Assembly: GCF_009759685.1 (NCBI RefSeq)
Contig: NZ_CP046654.1
Coordinates: 3,472,001-3,536,000 of the forward strand
Direction: 5' to 3'
DNA: 64,000 bases
Source of the DNA: Acinetobacter baumannii
Lineage (GTDB): Bacteria; Pseudomonadota; Gammaproteobacteria; Pseudomonadales; Moraxellaceae
Shown here piece by piece: positions 35,410 through 44,726 of this stretch. The notes beneath the pieces are model-generated. The model had not been told where the DNA came from and did not search any database. It was given only the letters and a program-made list of their open reading frames with translations. Position 1 is the stretch's first letter, and each line of letters starts with the position of its first letter. The position numbers were made by a program, and so were the translations under genes.

Positions 35410-36462
35410 TTAATCTTCAGACAGTGTTTTCATATCAATCACAAAACGATACTTCACGTCGCTCTTTAGCATACGTTCAAAAGCTTCATTAATGTTTTGC
35501 ATATTAATCATCTCTACTTCAGAAACGATATTATGCTCACCACAAAAATCGAGTAGTTCTTGTGTTTCTTTAATTCCACCAATAACCGAGCCTGCAATTG
35601 ATTTTCTACCTAAAATCATAGGTACTGAATTTGCGCTAATTTCACCTAAATATCCAACTAATACAATGGTTCCATTTAAAGCTAAAGTTGGAATATAAGG
35701 CTTCAAATCATGGTTATAAGGCACAGTATCAACAATTAAATCAAATTGATTTAATACCGACTTCATTTGATTCTCATCTGTTGATAACACTACATGATGT
35801 GCGCCAAGTTGTTTTGCATCTTGTTCTTTGTTTGCTGAGCGAGTAAATAATGTCACTTCAGCGCCTAGAGCATTGGCAAGTTTAATTGCCATGTGTCCTA
35901 AACCACCTAAACCAACGACAGCAACTTTACTGCCCTTTCCAACATTCCAGTGACGTAGCGGTGACCATGTGGTAATACCCGCACAAAGTAGTGGTGGTAC
36001 AGCTTGAGCATCCAGATTTTCAGGTACTTTTAATACAAAATCTTGACTACAGGTAATGCTTTGTGAATATCCACCATAAGTTGGGCGTTGGTCATGGCGA
36101 TCTACGCCGCCATAAGTCTGGATGTTACCTTCTTCACAATATTGCTCGAGTCCCGAATGACAAGCAGAACAAGTACGGCATGAATCGACCATACAGCCAA
36201 TGCCCACTAAATCACCAACTTTATACTTTGTGACTTTAGGACCAATTGAAGTAACACGTCCAACAATTTCATGGCCCGGAACTAATGGATAAGCACTAAA
36301 TCCCCAATCGTTTTTAGCTTGATGTAGATCAGAGTGACAAACACCACAATACTCAATTTGAATGACAACATCATCTTCACGGGGGGTTCTACGTTCAAAT
36401 TTAAACGGAACTAAAGGAGTTTCTGATGACAGCGCGGCATAACCTAAAACTTCAGTTGTCAT
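35410..36462 (-). CDS. Zinc-dependent NAD(P) alcohol dehydrogenase (YahK/CAD type)
   Basis: 350 residues of the cinnamyl-alcohol-dehydrogenase-like MDR group, usually NADPH-dependent aldehyde reductases. Catalytic zinc ligands are Cys39 (CGVCHSD), His64-Glu65 (GHE) and a Cys in LLCAGITTW. Structural zinc ligands are Cys95, 98, 101 and 109. The nucleotide loop is VVGLGGLGHMA. Downstream of the exported cupin and CMD-like genes and opposite a YqhC-like regulator, it is probably induced by reactive aldehydes, by analogy to E. coli yqhC-yqhD. Confidence 0.93.
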   Translation of the reverse strand: MTTEVLGYAALSSETPLVPFKFERRTPREDDVVIQIEYCGVCHSDLHQAKNDWGFSAYPLVPGHEIVGRVTSIGPKVTKYKVGDLVGIGCMVDSCRTCSACHSGLEQYCEEGNIQTYGGVDRHDQRPTYGGYSQSITCSQDFVLKVPENLDAQAVPPLLCAGITTWSPLRHWNVGKGSKVAVVGLGGLGHMAIKLANALGAEVTLFTRSANKEQDAKQLGAHHVVLSTDENQMKSVLNQFDLIVDTVPYNHDLKPYIPTLALNGTIVLVGYLGEISANSVPMILGRKSIAGSVIGGIKETQELLDFCGEHNIVSEVEMINMQNINEAFERMLKSDVKYRFVIDMKTLSED

Positions 36463-36517
36463 ATTTTTTCTCTCATGCTTAATGTAAATGAAGACGATTT
36501 TTTCGCTGGGAGCTCAT

Positions 36518-37297
36518 TTAGAGCGATTGATTGTGAAAACTGGTCAATACATTTTGGAACCTTTGACCCACTTGCAGACTTACTTTTTCAGCAAGTATTT
36601 TCTGTATATTTTCAAATTGATGAGAACTAACACCTTGAGTCTTTGCAATATTAAGATGGGATTGAAGTTGGCTATCTACACCTTCTAGAGCCGAAAGCAT
36701 GCTCAAAGTAGCAATCTCACGATCTTGCCAATTCAGCACATCCCTTGAAAAAATATCGCCAAAAAGATGAGCCTTTAAATACTCATCTATAGCTGGAGCA
36801 AACTCAAAAAGTGCACCTTTTACAGGTTGACCCACCAACTGAGTTTGATTCTGAGTACCTTGTAAAAGTGCCTGATAATCTTTCGGTAGAGTGCTGTTAG
36901 TCTTACCCTCTATGTCACGAATACCGCTTTCTTTACGCTGCTCTAGCACCTGCATAAATGTTGTAAGGGCATTCAAACTTCGAGGAAAACCTGCATAGGC
37001 ATAGGTTTGAACTAAAACTTCCTTAATTTCTGCAATGGTTAACCCTAAATCTAAACCATCTTTTAATGATTGACTGAGTTTAGCTAGGTCACCATTTGCA
37101 GCATAGGCAGCAATCGGTATGATTGCCTGTTGCTGTTCGGATAAAGAATTTTGCATTTGTGTTATTTCCTTCTTTTGAGATAAAGGAAGCTGGACCATAT
37201 GGGTAGCTGCATAAATCTGTTGATTCAGCGCCAACAAACTGATGGCTAGAAATAGGAACTTTATAATTTCAGTGGCCCGCCTCTTTATATTGCTCAT
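36518..37297 (-). CDS. Exported carboxymuconolactone-decarboxylase-like protein
   Basis: 259 residues. An N-terminal signal (IIKFLFLAISLLALNQQIYA) precedes two CMD/AhpD-like repeats: a first with NGDLAKLSQSLKDGLDLGLT and YAYAGFPRSLNALTTFM, and a second with WQDREIATLSMLSALEGVDSQL. The AhpD CxxC pair is absent, so peroxidase activity is not expected. The ORF overlaps the cupin gene by 29 bases; a later start without the signal is possible but leaves the hydrophobic segment unexplained. It probably acts with the exported cupin in the periplasm. Confidence 0.8.
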   Translation of the reverse strand: MSNIKRRATEIIKFLFLAISLLALNQQIYAATHMVQLPLSQKKEITQMQNSLSEQQQAIIPIAAYAANGDLAKLSQSLKDGLDLGLTIAEIKEVLVQTYAYAGFPRSLNALTTFMQVLEQRKESGIRDIEGKTNSTLPKDYQALLQGTQNQTQLVGQPVKGALFEFAPAIDEYLKAHLFGDIFSRDVLNWQDREIATLSMLSALEGVDSQLQSHLNIAKTQGVSSHQFENIQKILAEKVSLQVGQRFQNVLTSFHNQSL

Positions 37298-37763
37298 CTG
37301 ATACAGGCTCTAACCAGTCCACATTTTTGCCATGTTCATCAGTTGCAGTTAAAGCAAGATGTGTCATCGCAGAATTTCCACTTGCACCATGCCAATGTTT
37401 CACTCCAGGTGGACAATAAATCACATCTCCTACAGAAATTTTTTCCGCAGGTTTACCCCATTCTTGCACCAGTCCCTCTCCTTCTGTAACAATGAGATAT
37501 TGCCCTTTAGGATGGGTATGCCAAAATGAACGGGCATTGGCATTAAAACTTACATAAGCACTGGAAGCATTTATACTGTCAGTAACATCAGTTAATGGTT
37601 TAATTGCAACTTGACCCGTGAAAATATTATCTAGGCCGGTAATTACCTGTTGTTGGTTGGCTTTTTTAACGGTTTGAAATGCTGTGACTGATTTTTTATC
37701 CATTGCGGGTACTCCCATTGAGATAAATAAACTGGTCACAAACGTGACTGCCTTAACATTCAT
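37269..37763 (-). CDS. Exported cupin-domain protein
   Basis: 164 residues with a signal peptide (MNVKAVTFVTSLFISMGVPA) followed by one cupin barrel. The metal-type motif is RSFWHTHPKGQYLIVTEGEG then CPPGVKHWHG, giving His, His, Glu and His ligands. The AGGAAAAAAG site supports the ATG at 37763. It is the first gene of a unit with the CMD-like gene and probably the alcohol dehydrogenase. The pairing cupin plus CMD is common in bacteria, but its chemistry is not known. Confidence 0.85.
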   Translation of the reverse strand: MNVKAVTFVTSLFISMGVPAMDKKSVTAFQTVKKANQQQVITGLDNIFTGQVAIKPLTDVTDSINASSAYVSFNANARSFWHTHPKGQYLIVTEGEGLVQEWGKPAEKISVGDVIYCPPGVKHWHGASGNSAMTHLALTATDEHGKNVDWLEPVSDEQYKEAGH

Positions 37764-37971
37764 CTTTTTTCCTAGATTGATACCAATGCCCTCAATTTAA
37801 TGAGGGATGCAGGATTAAGCGTTGTTCAAACAGTATAAAAATGAAAGTTGTAAGGTGTTGTTCTATTCCTCTCACAGATTTGCCTAATCCTCCGAATTGT
37901 TGCACTTCTCACTATTTTTCTTATTTGAAATGCCTACAATAAAAATACAGAGGGTAATCGGTAGAATCTGA

Positions 37972-38856
37972 ATGGCGAATAGGTCTAACCATAATCAAGA
38001 ATTGGCTCAACTTGTCGATCAATGGACACGAGAAAAAGGCACATTCGAAACAGCTATTACGGGACTGACTTTATATCGTGCAGAGACATTGACCAAACCA
38101 AGTAGCAGCATGATGGATGCGAGTCTATGTATGATTGCTCAAGGCAAAAAACAGGTGATTCTTAGCGAAGAAACTTATACTTATGACTCTAACCATTTTC
38201 TTTTTACTGCAATTGACCTACCTGTAATTGCTCAAGTGCTTGAAGCTTCTGTTGAACAACCCTATCTCTCAATTGTGCTAAGGCTAGACCCATATTTACT
38301 TGCTCAAATCATGCTTGAGGCCCATATTCCCTTTAAAGATGTAAATACTGAGAAAAAAGGAATGGCTGTTGGAGTAGTCAATTCAGAGCTGAATGATGCT
38401 TTTATACGGTTAATAAAACTACTAGATACGCCACAAGACATTCCCATCTTGTCTCCTCTTATTATTAAGGAAATTTTTTATCGTTTATTGATGAGCCCGC
38501 AAGGCGATCGACTTAAACGTATTGTAGCGGCAGGCACTACAGGTCATCGAATTGTGAAGGCGATTGAATGGCTGAAAACAAATTTTGCGAAACCATTTAG
38601 TATTGAAGAACTGGCAAGCACAATGGGGATGAGTGCATCAAGTTTTCATCAACATTTTAGAGATATAACCTCAATGAGTCCCTTACAATATCAAAAGAGA
38701 ATGAGATTGACCGAAGCACGGCGTTTATTAATGACCGAAGAATACGATATTTCATCTACCAGCATGCAAGTCGGTTATGAAAGCTTGTCCCAATTTTCCA
38801 GAGAATATAAACGCTTTTTTGGGGTTTCTCCGTCAGTAGATATTAAGAATATATAA
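37972..38856 (+). CDS. AraC-family regulator (YqhC-like)
   Basis: 294 residues. The N-terminal AraC_N/cupin_6 region (about 15-170, with SLCMIAQGKKQVIL and YLSIVLRLDPYLLAQIM) is joined to a C-terminal AraC domain (about 190-285: FSIEELASTMGMSASSFHQH, then MQVGYESLSQFSREYKRFFGV). The same architecture is found in YqhC, which activates aldehyde reductases. It is divergent from the cupin-CMD-dehydrogenase unit across 208 bases, which makes these its likely targets. Confidence 0.9.
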   Translation: MANRSNHNQELAQLVDQWTREKGTFETAITGLTLYRAETLTKPSSSMMDASLCMIAQGKKQVILSEETYTYDSNHFLFTAIDLPVIAQVLEASVEQPYLSIVLRLDPYLLAQIMLEAHIPFKDVNTEKKGMAVGVVNSELNDAFIRLIKLLDTPQDIPILSPLIIKEIFYRLLMSPQGDRLKRIVAAGTTGHRIVKAIEWLKTNFAKPFSIEELASTMGMSASSFHQHFRDITSMSPLQYQKRMRLTEARRLLMTEEYDISSTSMQVGYESLSQFSREYKRFFGVSPSVDIKNI

Positions 38857-38892
38857 AAGCAATAAACGTGGACTATTAAAAAATTAGTACCA

Positions 38893-38935
38893 GAAAAAAA
38901 GCGGTACTTGATTATGTCTATTCATCAAGTACCAC
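38893..38935 (-). terminator. Terminator of the denD-MFS-garR unit
   Basis: GGTACTTGAT and ATCAAGTACC make a 10-bp stem with an 11-base loop. On the minus strand GCTTTTTTT follows, so it ends transcripts arriving from the reductase gene. Confidence 0.85.
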
Positions 38936-38951
38936 TAAAATTAAAGCAATA

Positions 38952-39824
38952 TTACACATGATTCATTCGTTCAAGCTCACGAATTAAACCAGAATGATCA
39001 AGCTCACCATCTCCGGCAGCAAGCATATTTTCAAATAATTGACTGACTTTTTGGGCTATAGGTAAATTCAACTCAAGCGATTTAGCATAGCTAACGGCTG
39101 TATGAATATCTTTATGCTGGTTTCGAGCTGTACCTCCCGGTTTAAAATCTCGATTTAACATACGTTCGCCATGCTGTTGCAAAATCGGAGAATCTGCAAA
39201 ACCGCCTGTTAATGCTTGTTTGAGTTTTATCGGGTCTGCTCCTGCTTTACTGGCAAGCAATAAACCTTCACTCACGGTTGCAATGGTGGATGCGACTATC
39301 ATTTGATTGACGAGTTTTGCCAGCATTCCACAGCCAGCATCTCCAACTAAAATTGGCCGCCCCATGGCAGATAGCACATATTCAGCATGTGAAAATGTTT
39401 GAGCATCGCCGCCAACCATAATCGCCAGACTTGCATTTTGAGCACCTTTTTCACCGCCAGAAACAGGTGCATCTAAATATCTAAGTCCTCTTTCTTTACA
39501 TTTTTCACTTTGTGTCTTTGCAAATTCAACAGGTATCGAACTCATCACTATGACCGTGCTTTCGGGTTTTAGCTGTGAAATTGCACCACGTTCTTGAAAT
39601 AAAATTTCATTACAGGTTTTTCCATCACTGAGCATACAAATCAGAAACTCTACATCTTTTCCGACTTGTTCAAGTTCACTACAAACATGAGCACCCGCCT
39701 CTTTTAAACTTTCTGCTTTAGATGAAGTTCGATTCCAGACCTTAACTTGATGACCAGCTTTTAATAAGTTCATGGCCATTGGCATTCCCATAATGCCAGT
39801 TCCAACAAAACCAATCCGAGCCAT
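38952..39824 (-). CDS. GarR-like 2-hydroxy-3-oxopropionate/3-hydroxyisobutyrate dehydrogenase
   Basis: 290 residues of the beta-hydroxyacid dehydrogenase family. Rossmann motif GFVGTGIMGMPMAMNLLKAG at the start, substrate-loop DAPVSGGEKGAQ, and the catalytic Lys in GCGMLAKLVNQ (about residue 170). It would reduce tartronate semialdehyde to glycerate or act on a similar C3/C4 acid. It overlaps the MFS stop by one base (TAATG). Its place in the sugar-acid cluster suggests a side branch giving glycerate. Confidence 0.88.
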   Translation of the reverse strand: MARIGFVGTGIMGMPMAMNLLKAGHQVKVWNRTSSKAESLKEAGAHVCSELEQVGKDVEFLICMLSDGKTCNEILFQERGAISQLKPESTVIVMSSIPVEFAKTQSEKCKERGLRYLDAPVSGGEKGAQNASLAIMVGGDAQTFSHAEYVLSAMGRPILVGDAGCGMLAKLVNQMIVASTIATVSEGLLLASKAGADPIKLKQALTGGFADSPILQQHGERMLNRDFKPGGTARNQHKDIHTAVSYAKSLELNLPIAQKVSQLFENMLAAGDGELDHSGLIRELERMNHV

Positions 39825-41200
39825 TATTTCATCTCCGTAGCAGTCCGCACTTTAAGTCGCTGTTGTTCTACTTTTAGGCTATCAGACTTTAACTTTGCCA
39901 AAAGCAGTAACCCTAAACCGCCCATGGCGACAAATCCTGCAATAGCAAGGAACGCTACTGTATAGGTGCCCGTGCTGGTATATAAATAGCCTGTTAAATA
40001 TGGACCAGTAAAACCACTTAAATTACCTACAGAATTAATTAAGCCAATACCGGCTGCGGCACCCACTCCTGTTAAAGTTTGCCCAGGAATAGTCCAGAAG
40101 ATGTTAATCGCACTAAATACACCAATTGCGAGCAAAATAAAGCCCACAATAATTGCCCACGGTTGATTCACAATTAAAGCAATCGCAATGGCTAACGCCG
40201 CCATAAGTGCTGCACAAGCACCGTGTTTATAACGCTCTTGTTTACGGTCAGAACGGCGGCTCCATAAAACCATACCAACCGCCGCAAATGCATATGGAAT
40301 AGCGGTGAGTAAGCCATTTTGGATAAGGCTAATTTGCATACCAAAGGTGTTACGGAACGACTCTAAAACACTTGGTAAGAAGAAGAACATCGCATTTGAA
40401 CCAGACGTAATTCCAAAATAAACAATTGCCATAATCCACACTAAAGGATTTTTAAACACTTGTTTAATGAGTTCACCTTTTGTTAAAGCAGCATCGGCAG
40501 ATTGCTCTTTTTCTCTTTCTTCACGTTCTAGCGTATTCATGAGCCATTGGCGCTGCTCAGCTGTTAACCACTGTGCTTCTTTCGGGTTATTGGTTAAATA
40601 TTTTAGACAGATTAATCCTAAAATAATGGAAGGAATCCCTTCTAAAACATACATCAAACGCCAGCCTTCATAGCCAATGGTATTGCCCCATTGCATAAGG
40701 CCGACCGAAATTGGCGCTCCAATAATTTGAGCAATTGGTAACCCTAAATAAAAGGTTGCAAAGACACGTGCACGATATTTAGCAGGAAACCATAAGGTTA
40801 AATAAAAAATAACCCCCGGAAAGAAACCCGCTTCTGCAATACCCAGTAAAAACCGTAAAATAATAAATTGAGTCCCACTATGGATAAATCCCATAAGCCC
40901 GGCAATAATTCCCCAAGTAATCATGATTCGGGCAATCCAGATCCGTGCACCAAACCGATGAAGTAAAACGTTACTCGGTACTTCTGCAATAAAGTAACCC
41001 AAGAAAAATACACCCGCCCCTAAACCAAAAATAGTTTGGGTGATTCCAATCGCATCATTCATATGTAGCGCAGCAAAACCAATATTGGTTCTGTCTAGAA
41101 AAGCCATAATGAATAAAATAATAAGAAACGGGATAATGCGACTCGAAATACGTTTAATTGTCTGCTCTTCGAGAGCAGTGACATTTTTGATATCTTCCAT
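39824..41200 (-). CDS. MFS transporter, anion:cation symporter (sugar-acid) type
   Basis: 458 residues with 12 helices. The ACS-family signatures are FLDRTNIGFAALHMN in helix 1, FFLGYFIAEVPSNVLLHRFG, and GIAEAGFFPGVIFYLTLWFP. Relatives carry galactonate, glucarate, tartrate or phthalate with protons. Being in the same unit as the DenD- and GarR-like genes, it probably imports an aldonic or aldaric acid. ATG 41200 follows TGAGAG at good spacing. Confidence 0.9.
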   Translation of the reverse strand: MEDIKNVTALEEQTIKRISSRIIPFLIILFIMAFLDRTNIGFAALHMNDAIGITQTIFGLGAGVFFLGYFIAEVPSNVLLHRFGARIWIARIMITWGIIAGLMGFIHSGTQFIILRFLLGIAEAGFFPGVIFYLTLWFPAKYRARVFATFYLGLPIAQIIGAPISVGLMQWGNTIGYEGWRLMYVLEGIPSIILGLICLKYLTNNPKEAQWLTAEQRQWLMNTLEREEREKEQSADAALTKGELIKQVFKNPLVWIMAIVYFGITSGSNAMFFFLPSVLESFRNTFGMQISLIQNGLLTAIPYAFAAVGMVLWSRRSDRKQERYKHGACAALMAALAIAIALIVNQPWAIIVGFILLAIGVFSAINIFWTIPGQTLTGVGAAAGIGLINSVGNLSGFTGPYLTGYLYTSTGTYTVAFLAIAGFVAMGGLGLLLLAKLKSDSLKVEQQRLKVRTATEMK

Positions 41201-41233
41201 AATAACTCTCACATAAATTGGCGATCACTGCCA

Positions 41234-42205
41234 TTAATTTTGGGTATCTTCTATATGTGCCTGAATGATGCTTTCAAAATTCTCGTCTGCTTGGAAACCT
41301 AAAGATTCGGCATATTCAGCTTTCACTTGAACCGGCCAACTTTGAACAATCCTTTGAATCGTTTTATCTTCTTGCCACTGCACTAAATCAGTTGCTTGTT
41401 TACCGGCAACTTTTTCAAGAGCCTCAAGCATTTGTTTAACGGTAACGGTCAATCCCGGTAAGGGAATAATTCGGTTATCTTGGAGTGCTTCTGAAGAAAT
41501 TGACGCAGCCTTAATCATTGACTCAACACAGCGTCGTGGTGAAGTAATAAAAACCGGAGTATCTGGCGGGACTGGACAAACTGCCGTTTCACCTTTTAAA
41601 GGCTCGCGGATAATTGAGCTAAAAAATGTAGATGCGGCTTTATTAGGCTTACCCGGACGAACCACAATAGTCGGTAATCTTAAAACACGGCCATCAATAA
41701 AGCCTTTACGTGAATAATCTGAAACGAGCAATTCTCCTACTGCTTTTTGCATACCGTAAGAGGACTTTGGTGTAACCACCGTATCATCTGTTACAACTTC
41801 CGGTAATTGACCACCAAATACAGCGCAGCCACTCGCAAAAATGACTCGAGGCATTGTTTGTTTTTTTCTTAATTCTTCTAATAAATTTAAAAGGCCATAA
41901 AGGTTTACATCCATTCCCAAGTCAAAATCGGCCTCTGCTGCCGAACTCACCACGGCGGCTAAATGCCAAACAACATCAATTTTTTCTGTAATATTTGCCA
42001 CTGTGGTTTTGTCGGTAATATCGCCAATCACCACTTCAATTTTTGGGTCTTGCGGCAAATCATCACCAACAAACGCATCAAACAAAATAATTTTATCGAT
42101 GGGCTTAGCTTGTTTACCGTCTAAAGTCAGGCTTCCGGTTTTTAAAATCTCTTTGGCGATTTGCTTTCCAATAAAACCCGTGCCACCAGTAATTAACACA
42201 TTCAT
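41234..42205 (-). CDS. NAD-dependent epimerase/dehydratase-type dehydrogenase (DenD-like)
   Basis: 323 residues, extended SDR. NAD loop ITGGTGFIGKQ at 5-15, Ser125 in FASGCAVFGG and the YxxxK pair Tyr150/Lys154. The overall pattern (DVVWHLAAVVSSAAEADFD, RLPTIVVRPGKPNKAAS, SPRRCVESM) fits D-erythronate dehydrogenase DenD, which makes 2-oxo-erythronate. The isomerase and kinase partners of the erythronate route are not here, so it may instead oxidise another sugar acid of this cluster. AGGAT precedes the ATG. Confidence 0.82.
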   Translation of the reverse strand: MNVLITGGTGFIGKQIAKEILKTGSLTLDGKQAKPIDKIILFDAFVGDDLPQDPKIEVVIGDITDKTTVANITEKIDVVWHLAAVVSSAAEADFDLGMDVNLYGLLNLLEELRKKQTMPRVIFASGCAVFGGQLPEVVTDDTVVTPKSSYGMQKAVGELLVSDYSRKGFIDGRVLRLPTIVVRPGKPNKAASTFFSSIIREPLKGETAVCPVPPDTPVFITSPRRCVESMIKAASISSEALQDNRIIPLPGLTVTVKQMLEALEKVAGKQATDLVQWQEDKTIQRIVQSWPVQVKAEYAESLGFQADENFESIIQAHIEDTQN

Positions 42206-42380
42206 ACAGGGATCCTTTCCTAATTCTTATTCACTTAAAGATTTTTAATCATCATGAATTAAACGATAAGGAGTCCCTGCAATAATTTCCAATGAATAAT
42301 TTCTAAATATTGATAACTTTTTAATATCAGTTTTATGATGAAACTTTGACTAAATTAAATAGGCTTTCTTTTAATTTAAA

Positions 42381-42407
42381 AGCCCCAAGTCTTCTATGAC
42401 TTGAGGC
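42381..42407 (-). terminator. Terminator of the LysR gene
   Basis: GCCCCAAGTC and GACTTGAGGC form a stem with one mismatch and a 6-base loop. On the minus strand GGGGCTTTTAAATT follows. It isolates denD from LysR transcription. Confidence 0.7.
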
Positions 42408-42415
42408 TGAGGACT

Positions 42416-43351
42416 TTACTTACGTTTTGCATTTTTAAGTAAAATATTAATAAATGCTGCGGCTATATCAGACACTGGTTCATCTTTACGTGTCAAAATT
42501 CCATAATCTTGGGCATCTAAAATCAGGTCTGTTTCTAAAATCTGTAGTTGTCCTTCTTTCACCTGATCAATCACCATTGCTTCTGGCAACATACCCACCA
42601 TAGGTGCGCCTTTTAAGATCTGTAAAAAGGTCTGCATCGACATGGTATTTACCGTATTTAAAGGAATTTTGACTTTAGCTCGGGCAAATGCACCTTCCAT
42701 ACGCTCCCGAATGGGTGTGCCTTTAGGATAAAGTACCCACGGCCATTTTAATAATTCTTCTAATGTACAAAACTTTTTCTGGGCACATGGGTGCGCATTA
42801 TTGACAACAATGCAGAACGGTTCAGGGCCTAACGGCTGGAAATCGAAAAACTGACTTTGCGTCACATCGGTAAAGCGACCTATAGCTAAATCTAGAGTAT
42901 GTTCACTCAACATTTCCATTAAATGGTCACTGGTCTGTTCAACAACATCGATAGAAAGTAGAGGCCATTGTTTCTTAATTTCGATAATTGAGTTTGGAAT
43001 TACCACGGCGGTTGCTGCAAATATTCCTCCTACTTTTAAAAACCCATGTCCACCCAACCGTAAAATCTCGATGTCTTCGACAAAATGCTTTGCGTCATTC
43101 AAAACCCGCTGGGCATAACGAATGACGTGTTCACCCAATGCCGTTACAGGCATATTTCGGGGCAGTCGCTCAAAGACCTGAAACCCAAGAAGGCCCTCAA
43201 TTTCCTTTAGCATTTTACTTACGGCAGGTTGACTTAAATTCATCTGCTCGGCAGCTAAATGCATGTTATTGGTTCGAGCTAACGTCTCTAACAAAACCAA
43301 GTGCTTGAATTTAAGCCAGTTATTTAAACTTGAGTAAGTCAAATCTGCCAT
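42416..43351 (-). CDS. LysR-family regulator of the sugar-acid cluster
   Basis: 311 residues. The N-terminal winged HTH (about 14-75: FKHLVLLETLARTNNMHLAAEQMNLSQPAVSK, quoted only to show the HTH at 24-45) is followed by a periplasmic-binding-like effector domain. It resembles the GbpR-type group that controls sugar use. It is divergent from the dehydratase operon and lies upstream of denD, and so is placed to control both sets. A 15-bp dyad in the divergent gap is its likely site. Confidence 0.9.
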   Translation of the reverse strand: MADLTYSSLNNWLKFKHLVLLETLARTNNMHLAAEQMNLSQPAVSKMLKEIEGLLGFQVFERLPRNMPVTALGEHVIRYAQRVLNDAKHFVEDIEILRLGGHGFLKVGGIFAATAVVIPNSIIEIKKQWPLLSIDVVEQTSDHLMEMLSEHTLDLAIGRFTDVTQSQFFDFQPLGPEPFCIVVNNAHPCAQKKFCTLEELLKWPWVLYPKGTPIRERMEGAFARAKVKIPLNTVNTMSMQTFLQILKGAPMVGMLPEAMVIDQVKEGQLQILETDLILDAQDYGILTRKDEPVSDIAAAFINILLKNAKRK

Positions 43352-43369
43352 TTTTAAAATTCCTTTTTG

Positions 43370-43384
43370 ATAACCACTGGTTAT
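43370..43384. promoter_or_regulatory. Probable LysR binding dyad
   Basis: ATAACCACTGGTTAT is a perfect 7-1-7 dyad between the LysR gene and the first dehydratase gene, 19 bases from the LysR start. It has the T-N11-A form expected of LysR sites. Confidence 0.55.
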
Positions 43385-43462
43385 TAATAATTAAATTATT
43401 ACGATTGGTGTTTATTAAATAAGAAACATATCATGATTTCAAATAAAAGAAGGAAGCTTTAA

Positions 43463-44638
43463 ATGAACTTTACGTTAAATTCCCAGAACTCATTACCAGA
43501 TGATGCAACTCAAGGATGCTTAATTGGCCGTGCGTGGATTCCAAATCAAATTTCGGGTCCATCCCCTATTATTTTAAGAGGCAATCAAGTTTTTGATATC
43601 TCGGAAAAATTTCATACTATTTCCGAGTTACTTGAAAGTGCCGATCCTTTAAAAGCTTTATCTGAAATTGAAGGAAGACCAGTTGGTTCAATTGATGAAT
43701 TATTTGCCAATACTATCGCCGAGCCAGATACCAACAAGGCATACTTTTTAGCTCCAATTGATTTACAAGTAATTAAAGCTGCAGGTGTTACCTTTGCTGC
43801 AAGCATGTTAGAACGCGTGATTGAAGAACAAGCCGGTGGCGATGCACAAAAAGCTCAATCGATTCGTGAAGTTGTACAAGGCGTAATCGGTGATAATTTA
43901 AAAACAATTGAACCCGGTTCTGAAAAAGCGCTACAACTCAAAGAATATTTAATCGAACAAAAAATGTGGTCTCAATATCTTGAGGTGGGTATTGGTACAG
44001 ATGCCGAGATTTTTACTAAAGCCCCTGTTTTAGCAGCTGTAGGCACAGGACAAAATATTGGTATTCACCCAAAGTCTGAGTGGAATAATCCAGAGCCGGA
44101 AGTCGTATTAGTTGCCAACAGCCAAGGTAAAATTTTAGGCGCGACTTTAGGTAACGATGTGAATTTACGGGACTTTGAAGGACGTAGTGCTCTCTTGTTA
44201 AGCAAAGCGAAAGATAACAACGCATCTTGTGCGATTGGCCCATTTATTCGCCTTTTTGACCATACTTTTACTTTAAATGATATTCGTACTTGCGATGTTG
44301 AACTGCAAATTCAAGGCACCGATAACTTTGTGTTAAATGGGGTGAGTTCTATGTCGCAAATTAGCCGAGATCCTGAAGATTTAATTCAACAAACTTTTAA
44401 TGAAAACCATCAATATCCAGACGGTTTTGTTTTGTTCTTGGGTACTTTATTTGCACCGACTCAAGATCGAGAACAAGCTGGGGCTGGCTTTACCCATAAA
44501 GTTGGAGATGTCGTCCGTATTCATTCGCCTAAACTTGGTACTTTGTACAACACGGTTATGACCAGTGATAAAGCAACACCGTGGAATTTTGGAATAAATG
44601 CTTTGATGCGTAATTTGAAGCAGCGTGAATTACTATAA
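43463..44638 (+). CDS. FAH-family 2-keto-3-deoxy-pentonate dehydratase (XylX-like)
   Basis: 391 residues, matching the long FAH-superfamily members such as Caulobacter XylX rather than true fumarylacetoacetase. These convert 2-keto-3-deoxy-xylonate or -arabinonate to 2-oxoglutarate semialdehyde. The metal-site acids lie in EPEVVLVANSQGKI and in the preceding GTDAEIFTK; LGNDVNLRDFEGR is the family active-site segment. AAGGAAGC precedes the ATG. It is first in an operon with the matching upstream and downstream enzymes. Confidence 0.85.
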   Translation: MNFTLNSQNSLPDDATQGCLIGRAWIPNQISGPSPIILRGNQVFDISEKFHTISELLESADPLKALSEIEGRPVGSIDELFANTIAEPDTNKAYFLAPIDLQVIKAAGVTFAASMLERVIEEQAGGDAQKAQSIREVVQGVIGDNLKTIEPGSEKALQLKEYLIEQKMWSQYLEVGIGTDAEIFTKAPVLAAVGTGQNIGIHPKSEWNNPEPEVVLVANSQGKILGATLGNDVNLRDFEGRSALLLSKAKDNNASCAIGPFIRLFDHTFTLNDIRTCDVELQIQGTDNFVLNGVSSMSQISRDPEDLIQQTFNENHQYPDGFVLFLGTLFAPTQDREQAGAGFTHKVGDVVRIHSPKLGTLYNTVMTSDKATPWNFGINALMRNLKQRELL

Positions 44639-44726
44639 TTTTCACGTATTATCGATCGGTTGAATTGCAAGATTCATCTCGTAAGTAAACTAAATTTCAA
44701 AAAAGTATGAGTGAAAGGATCAAAAA

